Assembly: GCF_000026105.1 (NCBI RefSeq)
Contig: NC_008027.1
Coordinates: 5,042,501 to 5,106,500 of the forward strand
DNA: 64,000 nucleotides
Origin: Pseudomonas entomophila L48
Lineage (GTDB): Bacteria; Pseudomonadota; Gammaproteobacteria; Pseudomonadales; Pseudomonadaceae
Direction: 5' to 3'
The notes under the pieces are model-generated. The model did not search any database, was not told the origin of the DNA, and was given only the letters and a program-made list of their open reading frames with translations. Below, one piece after another: positions 1 through 8,740 of the stretch. Made by a program: the position numbers and the translations under genes. Every line of letters begins with the position of its first letter. Positions within the stretch are counted from its first letter, which is position 1.

Positions 1-78
1 CAGGTTGGGTACCAGCAGGGCGATATGGCGCAGGCCGTTGAGGCGACCAGGGCGGACAGGTAGATCGGACATGGTCAT
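1..78 (-). CDS. VOC (glyoxalase-like) family protein, N-terminal fragment
   Basis: Only the first 26 codons lie in the window; the gene runs off the left edge. The ATG at 78 (alternative ATG at 72) gives a peptide ending in GLRHIALLVPNL, which matches the first beta strand of vicinal-oxygen-chelate proteins, where the His is commonly the first metal ligand. Such proteins include glyoxalases, ring-cleaving dioxygenases and fosfomycin-type enzymes, and this fragment cannot separate them. It is divergent from the ABM monooxygenase at 133 and shares a promoter region containing two palindromes. Confidence 0.6.
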   Translation of the reverse strand, partial: MTMSDLPVRPGRLNGLRHIALLVPNL

Positions 79-88
79 GGATCCTTTT

Positions 89-112
89 TTGTATACAATT
101 CGAAAGCGAATT
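89..112. promoter_or_regulatory. Two overlapping palindromes in a divergent promoter
   Basis: TTGTATACAA at 89-98 is a perfect palindrome of the type bound by FadR/VanR-like GntR regulators. It is followed by AATTCG-AAAG-CGAATT at 97-112. They lie between the VOC gene and the ABM monooxygenase and are probably operators for one or both. The regulator is not in the window. Confidence 0.45.
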
Positions 113-132
113 TAAAACAAAAGGAGCCGCCT

Positions 133-438
133 GTGTATAGCCTGTTCATCAAGACCCGCGTCAAGCCCGGTACGGCCGAAGCCTTTCTGAGTGCCATCCA
201 GCTCAATGCCGCCGCCTCGGTGGCCAACGAGCCCGGTTGCCTGGTGTTCGATGTGTCGCAGGATCGCGAGGACCCGGAGGTGATCTACCTGTACGAAATC
301 TACCGCGATGACGCGGCGTATGAGGCGCATACACAAACCGCGCACTTTCGCGACAGCCGCCCGTTGGTGGAGCCGCTGATCATCGAGCAGGTGTGCTTCG
401 AGAGCGAAGTGGTAGCGCGCAATCCCGGTGAGCTGTAG
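133..438 (+). CDS. ABM-domain antibiotic biosynthesis/quinol monooxygenase-like protein
   Basis: A 101-residue protein starting with GTG at 133, supported by AAGGAG at 121-126. It is the size of a single dimeric alpha/beta ABM domain (YgiN/ActVA-Orf6-like). Family signs are the opening strand with a KPG turn (VKPGTAEAF), the central NEPGCLVFDV segment, and YLYEIYRDDAAYEAHTQTAHF, where the E-Y-D-x-A-H pattern and the terminal HF are typical. Such proteins oxidise quinols or aromatic compounds without a cofactor. The neighbour is a divergent VOC protein, which fits a small detoxification or aromatic-turnover unit. The substrate cannot be read from the sequence. Confidence 0.75.
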   Translation: MYSLFIKTRVKPGTAEAFLSAIQLNAAASVANEPGCLVFDVSQDREDPEVIYLYEIYRDDAAYEAHTQTAHFRDSRPLVEPLIIEQVCFESEVVARNPGEL

Positions 439-518
439 GAGCGGCTTCAGCCGCGATGCAGGCAACGTGGTGCCGGGCACCCGCTTTGTGGGTGATCGCG
501 GCTGAAGCCGCTCCTACA
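434..518. repeat. REP palindrome pair
   Basis: Inverted arms TGTAGGAGCGGCTTCAGCCG and its complement enclose about 40 bases. The element begins within the stop codon of the ABM gene and ends just inside the stop end of the SGNH hydrolase gene. It sits between convergent genes, where it can act as a bidirectional terminator. Confidence 0.8.
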
Positions 519-1722
519 GAGGTCGTGCCCAATCAGTGAGCGCCGGTTGCTGCAGCAACCACTGCGCAATAGCTTGGCTGCCTTCGTGGCCAGGATGCAG
601 GTGATCGCCAGAATCGTGGCAAGCCTGCAGACGGTCCGGGTCGTGCGGGTCCCTTAGCAATGCATCCAGGTCCAGCACACCGTCAAACCCGCTGTCCTCG
701 CGCATCCATCGGTTGAGCCGATGACGCAAGAGGTCCTTGCCTGGCTGGTGGAAAGCCTCGAACGGGGTCCCGGCGAAAGCGCCCTTGAACGGGGTCAGCG
801 TCATGCCCAGCACACTGATGCCACGCCCATGGGCGGCCTCGATGAGCGCGGTGTAACCGGCCTTCAACGCTTCCAGCGTGGGTAACGCGCCGCCAGGCTC
901 GATGACCGAGTCGGCCCACCCCAGGTCGTTCAGCCCCACCTGCACGATGACCATGGCCACGCCCGGTTGGCTCAGCACATCCCGCTCGAATCGATTGAGC
1001 ACACTGATACCCAACCGGTCACGCAACAATCGGCCGCCGGATTGCCCGGCATTGATCACGGCGATGCCCTGCGGTGCCAACTGGCAGGCCAATAGGTCGG
1101 CCCAACAGCCATGGCTGTTCTTTGCAAGGCCATGGCCATTGACCAACGAATCGCCGATCACCGCCAGTGTCACGCCCTGCCCCAGCACCTCGACCGCGTT
1201 GACCAGCACCCGCACGTTCAAGGGTTGCGCATCAGGCAACGCTGCCTCATTGCCGGTGCGGTCACTGGGCTCGATGCTGCCGGTCTGGCGGGCGTCCCAG
1301 TGAAAGGTCGTGGGGGTGAAGGCGCTCGGCAAGTAGACAGCCAACTCAAGGTCGGCCAGATCGGGTACCGGCAGCTCCAGCGGGTCGCTGTGCAAGCGTT
1401 CGCCAGCAGCCAAGGTGACACGCTGGCTACCGCCAAAGGTGAGGTCTGCCCAGGCACTGACCTGCCCTTGTTCGCGTAGGGCCACCCGACACAGACCGAG
1501 GGTCAGCGGGGTATCGCCATATTCATTGGAAAACACCAGTCGCAACATCTGCCCGCCTCGGCTGATGCGCAGAGGTTGGCGCACGGTGCACGCACCGGCC
1601 ATCGACGGCAGTTGGGTGGGGAATGGCAGTTCGGCGCCCCAGGCCGGTTGGGCCGGAGCCGTCCAGGTGGAAATCCAGGCGGCGCCCACCGAGGGCGAGA
1701 AATCGGAGGAGGAAACAGACAC
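514..1722 (-). CDS. SGNH/GDSL-family hydrolase
   Basis: A serine esterase/lipase-type hydrolase of about 402 residues. The first half is an uncharacterised beta-rich domain (strands around RQPLRISRGGQMLRLVFSNE). The second half is the SGNH fold: block I is VIGDSLVNGHG with the nucleophilic Ser, then the NAGQSGG oxyanion Gly, then VGLNDLG with the Asn, and finally DHLHPGHEG with the Asp and His. The GTG at 1722 is preferred over the GTG at 1752 because an AAGGGAA Shine-Dalgarno lies seven bases before it. No secretion signal is evident, so it is probably cytoplasmic. It lies downstream of rmlA in the same direction, but a hairpin separates them. Its substrate is unknown; carbohydrate or acyl esters are likely. 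Confidence 0.8.
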   Translation of the reverse strand: MSVSSSDFSPSVGAAWISTWTAPAQPAWGAELPFPTQLPSMAGACTVRQPLRISRGGQMLRLVFSNEYGDTPLTLGLCRVALREQGQVSAWADLTFGGSQRVTLAAGERLHSDPLELPVPDLADLELAVYLPSAFTPTTFHWDARQTGSIEPSDRTGNEAALPDAQPLNVRVLVNAVEVLGQGVTLAVIGDSLVNGHGLAKNSHGCWADLLACQLAPQGIAVINAGQSGGRLLRDRLGISVLNRFERDVLSQPGVAMVIVQVGLNDLGWADSVIEPGGALPTLEALKAGYTALIEAAHGRGISVLGMTLTPFKGAFAGTPFEAFHQPGKDLLRHRLNRWMREDSGFDGVLDLDALLRDPHDPDRLQACHDSGDHLHPGHEGSQAIAQWLLQQPALTDWARPL

Positions 1723-1823
1723 GCGGAAATTCCCTTTCGCAGTAGCTGGCACTCAGGCCAACGGTGGCAGATGCGACCGTCGCCAGAGGCTACTGCAGGC
1801 GCCACTAAAACGCCACCAACCGG

Positions 1824-1858
1824 GCTGCCCACGGGGTTTCTTCAACCCCATGGGCAGC
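1824..1858 (-). terminator. Hairpin downstream of rmlA
   Basis: GCTGCCCACGGGG pairs with CCCCATGGGCAGC around a 9-base loop, immediately downstream of the rmlA stop. The T run on the minus strand (TTTT at 1807-1810) is displaced by about 14 bases, so intrinsic termination may be partial. Confidence 0.55.
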
Positions 1859-1866
1859 GCCGATGA

Positions 1867-2781
1867 TCAGGCGATCAGCGCCTTCACCACGTCATCGTCG
1901 GCGGCTGCCGCGATGGACGCCAGGTACTGGCCATAACTGGTCTTCTTCAGGGCCGAGGCCCGCGCCAGCAACTGCGCCTGGTTGATCCAGCCATTCTGGA
2001 AGGCGATCTCTTCCAGGCAAGCGACTTTCAACCCCTGGCGGTTCTCGATGGCCTGGACGAAGTTGCCGGCTTCGAGCAACGAGTCGTGGGTACCGGTGTC
2101 GAGCCAGGCGAAGCCACGGCCCAGCACGTTGACGTTCAGCGTGCCACGCTCGAGGTAGGCGTTGTTGATGTCGGTGATCTCCAGTTCGCCACGGGCCGAT
2201 GGCTTGACCTGCGCCGCGATGTCGAGCACCTGATTGTCATAGAAGTACAGCCCGGTGACCGCGTAGTTGGACTTGGGCGCCTTGGGTTTCTCCTCGATGC
2301 TGATCGCCTTGCCCTGGGCATCGAACTCCACCACACCGAACGCCTGCGGGTCGGCCACGTAGTAGCCGAACACGGTGGCGCCGCTTTCACGGCTGGCAGC
2401 CTGGCGCAGGGTGTCGCTGAACTGGGTGCCGTAGAAGATGTTGTCCCCCAGCACCAGGCAGACGTTGTCGTCGCCGACGAACTCCTTGCCGATGATGAAC
2501 GCCTGGGCCAGGCCATCCGGGCTTGGCTGCTCGGCGTAGCTGAGCTTGATACCGAACTGGCTGCCGTCACCGAGCATGCGCTGGAAGCCCGGCAGGTCGG
2601 TCGGGGTGGAGATCACCAGGATCTCGCTGATGCCGGCCAGCATCAGTACCGACAGCGGGTAGTAGATCATCGGCTTGTCGTAGATCGGCAAGGATTGCTT
2701 GGACACGCCCAGGGTGATGGGGTGCAGGCGAGTGCCCGAACCGCCGGCCAGCAGGATGCCTTTGTAGGTGGTCTTTTTCAT
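1867..2781 (-). CDS. rmlA: Glucose-1-phosphate thymidylyltransferase RmlA
   Basis: A 304-residue enzyme that makes dTDP-glucose from dTTP and glucose-1-phosphate. The nucleotide-binding signature [14 protein letters not shown] is at the N-terminus, followed by [38 protein letters not shown] and [20 protein letters not shown], all standard for RmlA. The ATG at 2781 is chosen over an in-frame ATG at 2802 because AAGGGAG lies seven bases upstream. It is the last gene of a five-gene leftward operon. No rmlC or rmlD accompanies it, so the local pathway stops at the 4-keto-6-deoxy sugar made by RmlB, and this pair probably serves the adjacent glycosyltransferase. A second housekeeping rmlA elsewhere in the genome is possible. 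Confidence 0.95.
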   Translation of the reverse strand: MKKTTYKGILLAGGSGTRLHPITLGVSKQSLPIYDKPMIYYPLSVLMLAGISEILVISTPTDLPGFQRMLGDGSQFGIKLSYAEQPSPDGLAQAFIIGKEFVGDDNVCLVLGDNIFYGTQFSDTLRQAASRESGATVFGYYVADPQAFGVVEFDAQGKAISIEEKPKAPKSNYAVTGLYFYDNQVLDIAAQVKPSARGELEITDINNAYLERGTLNVNVLGRGFAWLDTGTHDSLLEAGNFVQAIENRQGLKVACLEEIAFQNGWINQAQLLARASALKKTSYGQYLASIAAAADDDVVKALIA

Positions 2782-2817
2782 GAAACAGCTCCCTTGAAAC
2801 ATGAATGAGGTGAAGGT

Positions 2818-3882
2818 TCAGGCGGCGTTGCCCAGGCGTTCCAGGCGGTAGGCGCCATTGAGCACGCGCTGCCACCAGCCACGGTTGTCGAGGTACCACT
2901 GCACGGTCTTGCGCAGCCCGGTCTCGAAGGTCTCCTGCGGGGTCCAGCCCAGCTCGTCGGCAATCTTGCTGGCATCGATCGCATAGCGCAGGTCATGCCC
3001 CGGGCGGTCACTGACGAACTCGATCAGGTCGCTGTAGGCCTGGACGCCCTCGGGCTTGTTCGGCTGCAGCTCTTCGAGCAGCGCGCAGATGCCCTGCACC
3101 ACATCCAGGTTGCGGCGCTCGTTGTGGCCGCCGATGTTGTAGGTCTGCCCCACTTCGCCACGGGTCAGCACGGTGTACAGGGCCCGGGCATGGTCCTCGA
3201 CGTGCAGCCAGTCGCGGACCTGCGCGCCGTTGCCATACACCGGCAGCGGCTTGCCGTGCAGGGCGTTGAGTATCACGTGGGGGATCAGCTTCTCGGGGAA
3301 GTGGTGCGGGCCGTAGTTGTTCGAGCAGTTGGTCACCAGCACCGGCAGCCCGTAGGTGCGGCCCCAGGCGCGGACCAGGTGGTCGCTGCCAGCCTTGCTC
3401 GCCGAGTAAGGCGAGCTGGGCGCATAAGGAGTCTGCTCGGTGAAGAAATCGTCGGTGCCTTCCAGGTCGCCGAACACTTCGTCGGTGGAGATGTGATGGA
3501 AGCGGAACGCCGCTCGGGCTTCCGGCGCCAGACCGTTCCAATAGCCACGGGCCACTTCCAGCAGGGTCGCGGTGCCCAGCACGTTGGTGCGGATGAAGGC
3601 GTCCGGGCCCTCGATCGAGCGGTCGACGTGGGATTCGGCCGCCAGGTGCATCACCGCCTGGGGCTGGAACTCGGCGAAGATCCGCTGCAGGTGCGCCTTG
3701 TCGCAGATGTCGGCCTGGTAGAAGCGGTAGCGCTCGGAGTCGGCCACGCTGGCCAGGGACTCGAGGTTGCCAGCATAGGTCAGGACGTCGACGTTGGCGA
3801 CATGGTTATCGGTGTTTTGGATCAGGTGGCGGACCACGGCCGAGCCGATGAAGCCCGCACCGCCAGTAATCAAGATGTTCAC
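2818..3882 (-). CDS. rmlB: dTDP-glucose 4,6-dehydratase RmlB
   Basis: A 354-residue short-chain dehydrogenase-fold enzyme that converts dTDP-glucose to dTDP-4-keto-6-deoxyglucose using bound NAD. The Rossmann motif GGAGFIGS is at the N-terminus. [12 protein letters not shown], the catalytic [11 protein letters not shown] region and the [16 protein letters not shown] segment with the Tyr-x3-Lys pair are all present. The start is a GTG at 3882, chosen because ACAGGAG lies seven bases before it; an upstream in-frame extension would place a charged 22-residue leader before the Rossmann strand. It is followed by rmlA 36 bases later and preceded by the AGE/prenyltransferase-repeat gene. Confidence 0.95.
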   Translation of the reverse strand: MNILITGGAGFIGSAVVRHLIQNTDNHVANVDVLTYAGNLESLASVADSERYRFYQADICDKAHLQRIFAEFQPQAVMHLAAESHVDRSIEGPDAFIRTNVLGTATLLEVARGYWNGLAPEARAAFRFHHISTDEVFGDLEGTDDFFTEQTPYAPSSPYSASKAGSDHLVRAWGRTYGLPVLVTNCSNNYGPHHFPEKLIPHVILNALHGKPLPVYGNGAQVRDWLHVEDHARALYTVLTRGEVGQTYNIGGHNERRNLDVVQGICALLEELQPNKPEGVQAYSDLIEFVSDRPGHDLRYAIDASKIADELGWTPQETFETGLRKTVQWYLDNRGWWQRVLNGAYRLERLGNAA

Positions 3883-3926
3883 GCAAGTACTCCTGTAATG
3901 GGTGTGGTGAATCCGTTCACGCTTTT

Positions 3927-6098
3927 TTAGTTGACCAGGGCGACCCAATACTTGCTGAGCGCGCCTTTGAGGATCAGCAACGACTGGATGCAGGTGAAGC
4001 TTTCGTCGGTGGTGGCCGAGGTGGTGTTCAGCGGGCCGAAGCCACCGTCTTTCTTCTGGTGCCGGGCAATCCAGTCCGTCACGCCTTGCTTGTCCCGAGG
4101 CTCGGCATCGAGCAGGTACAGGCCGGCCACCGCCATGTAGCTACCGACCAGGCTGACCGCCTTGCCCGGGCGATACAGGAACGGTCCGTCGGCTTGCTGC
4201 AACCCTTGGAGCCAGGCCACGGTGGCCTTGGCATCCACCAGCTCGCGGTCCAGCGCATGCAACAGCGACAGGGCACGGTAGGTGGAGAAGGTGTCGGGTG
4301 GGTTGCCCGGCCGGTTGCCGAAACCGCCATCGGCATGCCGGCAGGCCAGGATGAAGTCCAGCAGCGCCTGGGGCTGGTTCGCCTGCGCACCCAGCACATG
4401 CAGCGACAGTGCCGCCAGGTTGCTGTGCCAGATGTCCGACTGGTAGCCCGGCACGTTGCCGAAACCGCCATCGGCTTGCTGGCACTGGCGCAGGTAGGCG
4501 ATGCAGGCCTGCTCGTTGCGTGGCGCGCTGCCCAGCAGGCGCAGGGAAATCACCGCGCAGTAGGTGGCGAACACGTCGCTGAGCTGGCCGGGCTGCTCGG
4601 AGAAACCGCCGTCGGGGTTCTGCGAGGCCTGGATGCAGGTCACCAGGCTGGCGCTGTCCTCGATGTCCGCTTTCAACGCATACAGGTCGGAAATCACGTG
4701 CAGCGCGGAGAACACCTGCCAGCAGCGGTCGGCGCGAAAGCCCTGCGGCGCCAGCTCGGCGGTCAGCCCATAGGGCACCGCGAGGGAGGCACGCGACTGG
4801 CTCAGCCAGTCGTAGTAGGCCGGCAGGTTGACGTCCAGGTTTGGCATCTGGCCCAGGTGGGGTTGCTCCAGTGGCCGACGGTTGTCCACCACACGCAGGG
4901 CGCTGCCATCGACCGAGGCCCAGGCTTGCGCCGCCGGCAAGGACGCGGTGTGGGCTGCCAGGGCCTTGAGGCAGGCCAGTTGGCCCTCCAGGCTCTTGAT
5001 GTGCAACGGCAGGTACGACAGGTTGCCGATATGGAACACGCCCAATTGCCGAGGCGGTGCCCAGAACTGGCGAATGAAAGGTACTGTCGGGTCGACCGGG
5101 GTCGACCAGAAGTAGCCTTTGCCCAGGAAGAACCCACCGTGGTGGCTGTCGTGGAAATCCCCCAGCGCCTTGAGCAACTGGTCGCGGCGCTCGGCGGCAT
5201 CATGTGGGCGTGCCAGCGCCAACGCATCGAGCAGCAAGGCCACGTCCAGGCTGGTCTTGATCGGGAACGGCGACTCGTTGCGCTTGAACGAGGTGAGCCA
5301 GTCCGCGCCAACACGCTGGTCGTAGCGCAGGCGATCCCAGAAGCCGCCATAGGTGTTGTCGTGCAGGCGCTCGAAGGTATCCTCGAGCAGCTTGCGTGCC
5401 AGTTGCAGCATCTCCTGGTGGCTGTTGGCCTGTGCCCAGCGGGCCAGGGCCGCCGCGGCGCGCGCCCGGCTGGCGGTGTTGCGCAGGGTACCGGCGCCCA
5501 GGCCATCGAGCTCGGCGCGCACCTCGTCCTCCAGCTTCCAGACGTGCTGCTGCAAGTGGGTCAGCAGTGCCTGGTCACCCTTGCAGGCGCACAGGCTGCA
5601 CAGCAGGTTGACCGCACCGATGTCCAGTTCTATCGGCATGTGCCCATCGATCACCGCACCCCAGTCGCTGCTGAGCACACCCCCGAACAGGCGGTTGTCA
5701 TAGACCTGCTGCAGGCGCTGGCTCAAGCCTGCGGTCACGCTCTTGAGCTGCGCATCGTCACGCCGCAGGCGACGGAACTCGAGCACCGCGCGCAGCGCAT
5801 CGAACTGGCTCGCCAGGGTACGGCAGCGCCCGGAACCGTGCGGGTTCCAAAAGCGGTCGCCCAACTCGGTGAAACCATCCTGGCTGGCATCGTGCAGCGC
5901 CAGCAGGCCAGCCAACGCGAACTCGGCCTGCTCGGCCTCGCCATGGGCAGCGAAGAACAGCGTCGCTGCCACCTGGTCCTCCAGGCGCTTGTCGCTGCTG
6001 ATGCGTACCGCACCAGTCGCGTCGGTGACCGCCAGAAAGCCACCCTCTTCCCTGTCCATCAAGGCTTCGGCCATGAAGGTATATGAGGCGCTGTGCAT
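3927..6098 (-). CDS. Two-part protein: AGE-like barrel plus prenyltransferase-beta/squalene-cyclase-type repeats
   Basis: A 723-residue protein I cannot assign to a known enzyme. Residues 1-400 contain glycine-hinged helical segments (EGGFLAV near 18, FGGVLSSDW near 138, [11 protein letters not shown] near 250, [11 protein letters not shown] near 320), suggestive of an alpha/alpha barrel of the N-acylglucosamine epimerase/YyaL kind. Residues 485-715 hold five repeats of about 45 residues with the QxxDGGFG core, as in Rab geranylgeranyltransferase beta ([17 protein letters not shown] is nearly a textbook repeat). Of the zinc ligands, Asp508 and His558 align, but the Cys two residues after the Asp is Phe510. 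No DXDD cyclase motif is present. It has no signal peptide. The gene sits between a glycosyltransferase and rmlBA, so a role in making or modifying a glycosylated metabolite is inferred. Confidence 0.7.
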   Translation of the reverse strand: MHSASYTFMAEALMDREEGGFLAVTDATGAVRISSDKRLEDQVAATLFFAAHGEAEQAEFALAGLLALHDASQDGFTELGDRFWNPHGSGRCRTLASQFDALRAVLEFRRLRRDDAQLKSVTAGLSQRLQQVYDNRLFGGVLSSDWGAVIDGHMPIELDIGAVNLLCSLCACKGDQALLTHLQQHVWKLEDEVRAELDGLGAGTLRNTASRARAAAALARWAQANSHQEMLQLARKLLEDTFERLHDNTYGGFWDRLRYDQRVGADWLTSFKRNESPFPIKTSLDVALLLDALALARPHDAAERRDQLLKALGDFHDSHHGGFFLGKGYFWSTPVDPTVPFIRQFWAPPRQLGVFHIGNLSYLPLHIKSLEGQLACLKALAAHTASLPAAQAWASVDGSALRVVDNRRPLEQPHLGQMPNLDVNLPAYYDWLSQSRASLAVPYGLTAELAPQGFRADRCWQVFSALHVISDLYALKADIEDSASLVTCIQASQNPDGGFSEQPGQLSDVFATYCAVISLRLLGSAPRNEQACIAYLRQCQQADGGFGNVPGYQSDIWHSNLAALSLHVLGAQANQPQALLDFILACRHADGGFGNRPGNPPDTFSTYRALSLLHALDRELVDAKATVAWLQGLQQADGPFLYRPGKAVSLVGSYMAVAGLYLLDAEPRDKQGVTDWIARHQKKDGGFGPLNTTSATTDESFTCIQSLLILKGALSKYWVALVN

Positions 6099-6134
6099 TG
6101 CCCTCTCCCTGAATAATGCTGTGGATGATGTTGC

Positions 6135-7349
6135 TTATTGCGCCAGGCTGAGAATCCGGCTGGCGGCTCGGTGGGCACCCAGTCCATCGGGCGCGGCGAC
6201 CCGCTGGTGAGCACCGAAATAGGTCGGCGCCGCGGTGTCCTTGTCCAGCTCGGCACCGATCAGCTCGGCGATCCGCCCGGCCTCGCAACCCAGGTAGGTC
6301 GGGAAGCCCAGGCGCCCCAGGCGGTCGAGCGCCTCGGCCTCGTGGTACTCGGACTTCGATGGCAGCACGAACAAGGTCGGAATGTTCAACGCGGCGATTT
6401 CGGTCACGGTGATCCAGCCCGGCGCCGACACCAGCAGGCTGGCTTCGCGCAGCAGGCCCATCCAGTCCGGGTAGTACGGCACGCTGATGACGCCTTCGCG
6501 CGGGGCGATGTCCTGGCGGCCGAGCAGCACCATCTTCAGCTCCGGGCGTTCGGCGCGCAGGCGCTCGAAGGCTTCCAGGTAGCCGTTGAGCAGGTTCTGC
6601 TTGCTCTCGGCGAACATGGTGGTGCCGCTGATGGAGGCGACGACGAACGGCCCGTCGCCCAGGCCCAGGTCGGCGCGCACGGTGGAGGCGTTGGTCTGGG
6701 TGAAATCGCGGATCATCGGCCCGACGAAGTGCGCCTTGCCCGAGTGCAGCGCGCTGGCTACTGGCGTGCCGTTGTCCATTTCCGGGATGTAGGGCTTGTC
6801 GGTCAGCACCAGCTGGCTCTGCTCGATCATCCACGAGAACTGCTTGTGCAAGGCCAGGCGCGCCCGGTTCAGGTCTTCGGCGTTGAGCTCGAAACCACCT
6901 TCGCTCAGGTCCTCGTCGGTCAGCTGGCAAAGGGTGAAGTCATAGCGCTCGGTGACGAACACCAGGGGCGTGCGGCTGAAGATCGCCGCCAGGCAAGCCG
7001 CCATGTTGAAGTCGGAAATCACCACGCGTGGCTTGTGTTCCTCGATGATCGCCAGGTAGGCCAGCATGCGTTCGCTGGACAGGAACGTGTTGGAAATATA
7101 GCCGGCGATATAGCTGCCCCAGTCGAGCTGGCGCGACAGGTTGCTCTTTTTCGAATAGTCCATCAGTTGCCCGGCGACATCGATCACGCCGATGCCCGAG
7201 CCTTCGAACATCGGGGTGAACACGTCCTGCAGCGAGGCCAGGGCCACCTTCAGGTCGATATCGGGGTTGCGATCCTTCAGGGCACGGCCGATCGACAGCA
7301 CGCGCATGTTGTGACCGGAACCGGTGGGTGCGGGGGCGAACAGAATCAT
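6135..7349 (-). CDS. GT1/MurG-like glycosyltransferase
   Basis: A 404-residue GT-B enzyme. The N-terminus (FAPAPTGSGHNMRVLSIGRAL) carries the glycine-rich acceptor-side loop and the GHxxR pattern of MGT/MurG-type transferases. The C-terminal half has VVASISGTTMF, VISVPYYPDWMGLLREASLLVSAPGWITVTEIAALNIPTLFVLP and the donor-binding SEYHEAEAL region. The ATG at 7349 overlaps the acyltransferase stop (ATGA) and has AAGGAGG upstream, so translation is coupled. The likely donor is the dTDP-4-keto-6-deoxyhexose, or a derivative, made by the operon's RmlA and RmlB. The acceptor is unknown. There is no membrane anchor, so it acts in the cytoplasm. Confidence 0.8.
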   Translation of the reverse strand: MILFAPAPTGSGHNMRVLSIGRALKDRNPDIDLKVALASLQDVFTPMFEGSGIGVIDVAGQLMDYSKKSNLSRQLDWGSYIAGYISNTFLSSERMLAYLAIIEEHKPRVVISDFNMAACLAAIFSRTPLVFVTERYDFTLCQLTDEDLSEGGFELNAEDLNRARLALHKQFSWMIEQSQLVLTDKPYIPEMDNGTPVASALHSGKAHFVGPMIRDFTQTNASTVRADLGLGDGPFVVASISGTTMFAESKQNLLNGYLEAFERLRAERPELKMVLLGRQDIAPREGVISVPYYPDWMGLLREASLLVSAPGWITVTEIAALNIPTLFVLPSKSEYHEAEALDRLGRLGFPTYLGCEAGRIAELIGAELDKDTAAPTYFGAHQRVAAPDGLGAHRAASRILSLAQ

Positions 7350-8317
7350 GCGACTTCCTCCTTGAGTTGAATGATGCCTTTGACTACCGAGTGTGCAGGT
7401 ACATCGCGAATGACCACGGCGTAGGGTTCGACCACCACGTCGTCGCCAAGGGAAACAGGGCCGACGATCAATGCGCCGGTACCGATGCGGCAACGCTTGC
7501 CGATACGAATGGGGGCGGCTTTCCAGGGCAGCGAGCGGTAGCCGTGGTCATGGGAGGACGACACCAGGGTGACCTGGTCGTCGAGCTGGCTGTGTTCGCC
7601 GATGGCGACACCACCGGCCCCTTCGATGACCACGCCACGGCCCAGACCGACGTGCTCGCCCAGGGCGATACCGCCTTGCTCGTGCATGCCACCGCGCCGG
7701 GTGCTGCGGCCGATCAGCACGCAGTCCTCACCGATGCGCACCGAGGCGCCGCCGGACAGTTCGGCGTCGATCAGCGCGCTGTCGGCGATATGCCAGGCAC
7801 TGAGCTGCGGGTTCTGCTGGTGCACGAGGTGCAATGCGCAGGAAGCGCGATCGAGGAAAGAAGGCAGGCCTTCGCGCTGGCGCTTGAGGACTTTCTGCAA
7901 GACGGGCGCCGGGTCGGGCCAGCCATCCTCGCTGACCTGGCGACGGGCGATCACCCGTGCCGGGCGGCCGACGACGATGCAGTCCTGCTCGACATCTTCA
8001 GTGACCAGGGCACCTGCGGCCACCACGGCCCCGGCACCGATATGCACACCGGGCAGAAGGGTTGCCCGGGCGCCGATCCAGGCGCCACGGCCAACACGGA
8101 TGGGCTGTTCCTTGTTGCCGCGGGCGATGACGCCGGTGGCCAGCATGCCACGATCGGCGACATCCAGGTGCTCGAGGCTGCACTTGAAACCGATGAAGCA
8201 GCCTTGCCCCAGGGTCACGCCCTGGAGGTGATTGCCGGCACGAACCCAGCTGGCATCACCAATGCGGGTGTCGGACGAAACGCGCGTCCCGACTTCGACA
8301 AGCCATGTTGTCTGCAT
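7346..8317 (-). CDS. Double left-handed beta-helix (hexapeptide) acyltransferase
   Basis: A 323-residue protein with two hexapeptide-repeat helices. The first spans about residues 5-125 (RIGDASWVRAG ... VGRGAWIGARATLLPGVHIGAGAVVAAGALVTEDV, closing with VGRPARVIARR). A helical linker follows, then the second helix spans about 180-318 (VRIGEDCVLIGR ... IAIG/VAIGEH ... IGTGALIVGPVSLGDDVVV). SSSHDHGY in the second half could carry the catalytic His. Most family members have a single helix, so this is a tandem fusion. The start at 8317 has AAGGGA seven bases upstream. It is the first gene of the operon, under the tandem GTAC operators, and probably acetylates the sugar or the aglycone. Confidence 0.78.
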   Translation of the reverse strand: MQTTWLVEVGTRVSSDTRIGDASWVRAGNHLQGVTLGQGCFIGFKCSLEHLDVADRGMLATGVIARGNKEQPIRVGRGAWIGARATLLPGVHIGAGAVVAAGALVTEDVEQDCIVVGRPARVIARRQVSEDGWPDPAPVLQKVLKRQREGLPSFLDRASCALHLVHQQNPQLSAWHIADSALIDAELSGGASVRIGEDCVLIGRSTRRGGMHEQGGIALGEHVGLGRGVVIEGAGGVAIGEHSQLDDQVTLVSSSHDHGYRSLPWKAAPIRIGKRCRIGTGALIVGPVSLGDDVVVEPYAVVIRDVPAHSVVKGIIQLKEEVA

Positions 8318-8484
8318 CACACAATCCCTTGCCTGTTCGGATGCAGCGCGTGGTTTCGCCGTGGCGAAAGTCAGACGTGCATCCCGGTTGCGAATCCTTG
8401 CATGGGGTGTCGCCACTCTGGCGCGACCTGCTGTTCAGGCCTGCCGATTTCGAGGGTTTCAAGCCGCCCTGCGAAGCCAATAAT

Positions 8485-8521
8485 GTACTAGTCAATTAGT
8501 ACTGTTCGCATATCCTAGTAC
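8485..8521 (-). promoter_or_regulatory. Tandem GTAC-N10-GTAC operators upstream of the acyltransferase operon
   Basis: GTAC at 8485 and 8499 form a perfect inverted repeat (GTACTA-GTCAAT-TAGTAC). A second site, GTTC at 8504 and GTAC at 8518, begins exactly 19 bases later. The same two-site layout recurs at 18744-18780. The sites are 168 bases upstream of the operon's first ATG. They are inferred to bind the TetR protein encoded at 8741-9352. Confidence 0.7.
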
Positions 8522-8655
8522 AGACAAAATGCCTAGGCAACACGTTTTCTGTGCTGGTCGTTAGAAAATTTACAGGCAGTCAAGATGCACAAACAGGTTT
8601 CGATTGTGTGAAAACAGGCTGAATTTATCGTGGAATCTGCACATAAATCCACAGG

Positions 8656-8697
8656 CAAGAAAAAACGCACCCGGCCACTCATGTGCCCGGATGCGTT
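8656..8697 (-). terminator. Intrinsic terminator of the tetR gene
   Basis: AACGCACCCGG pairs with CCGGATGCGTT, and on the minus strand the hairpin is followed directly by a TTTTTT run. It lies 44 bases downstream of the tetR stop and isolates that gene from the acyltransferase operon. The rest of 8318-8740 holds the tandem operators and no convincing gene. Confidence 0.85.
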
Positions 8698-8740
8698 GAG
8701 ACAAACACAATGGCTGGCCAAAGGCCAGCAAACGGAGGGG

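Noticed and set aside
5390..5406. DIED at residues 478-481 of the 723-residue protein as a class II terpene cyclase acid motif
   Set aside because: The catalytic motif is DXDD; here the third position is Glu, and the surrounding cyclase signatures are missing.
3927..6098. Functional zinc protein prenyltransferase
   Set aside because: The Cys ligand is replaced by Phe510 and no alpha subunit is encoded nearby.
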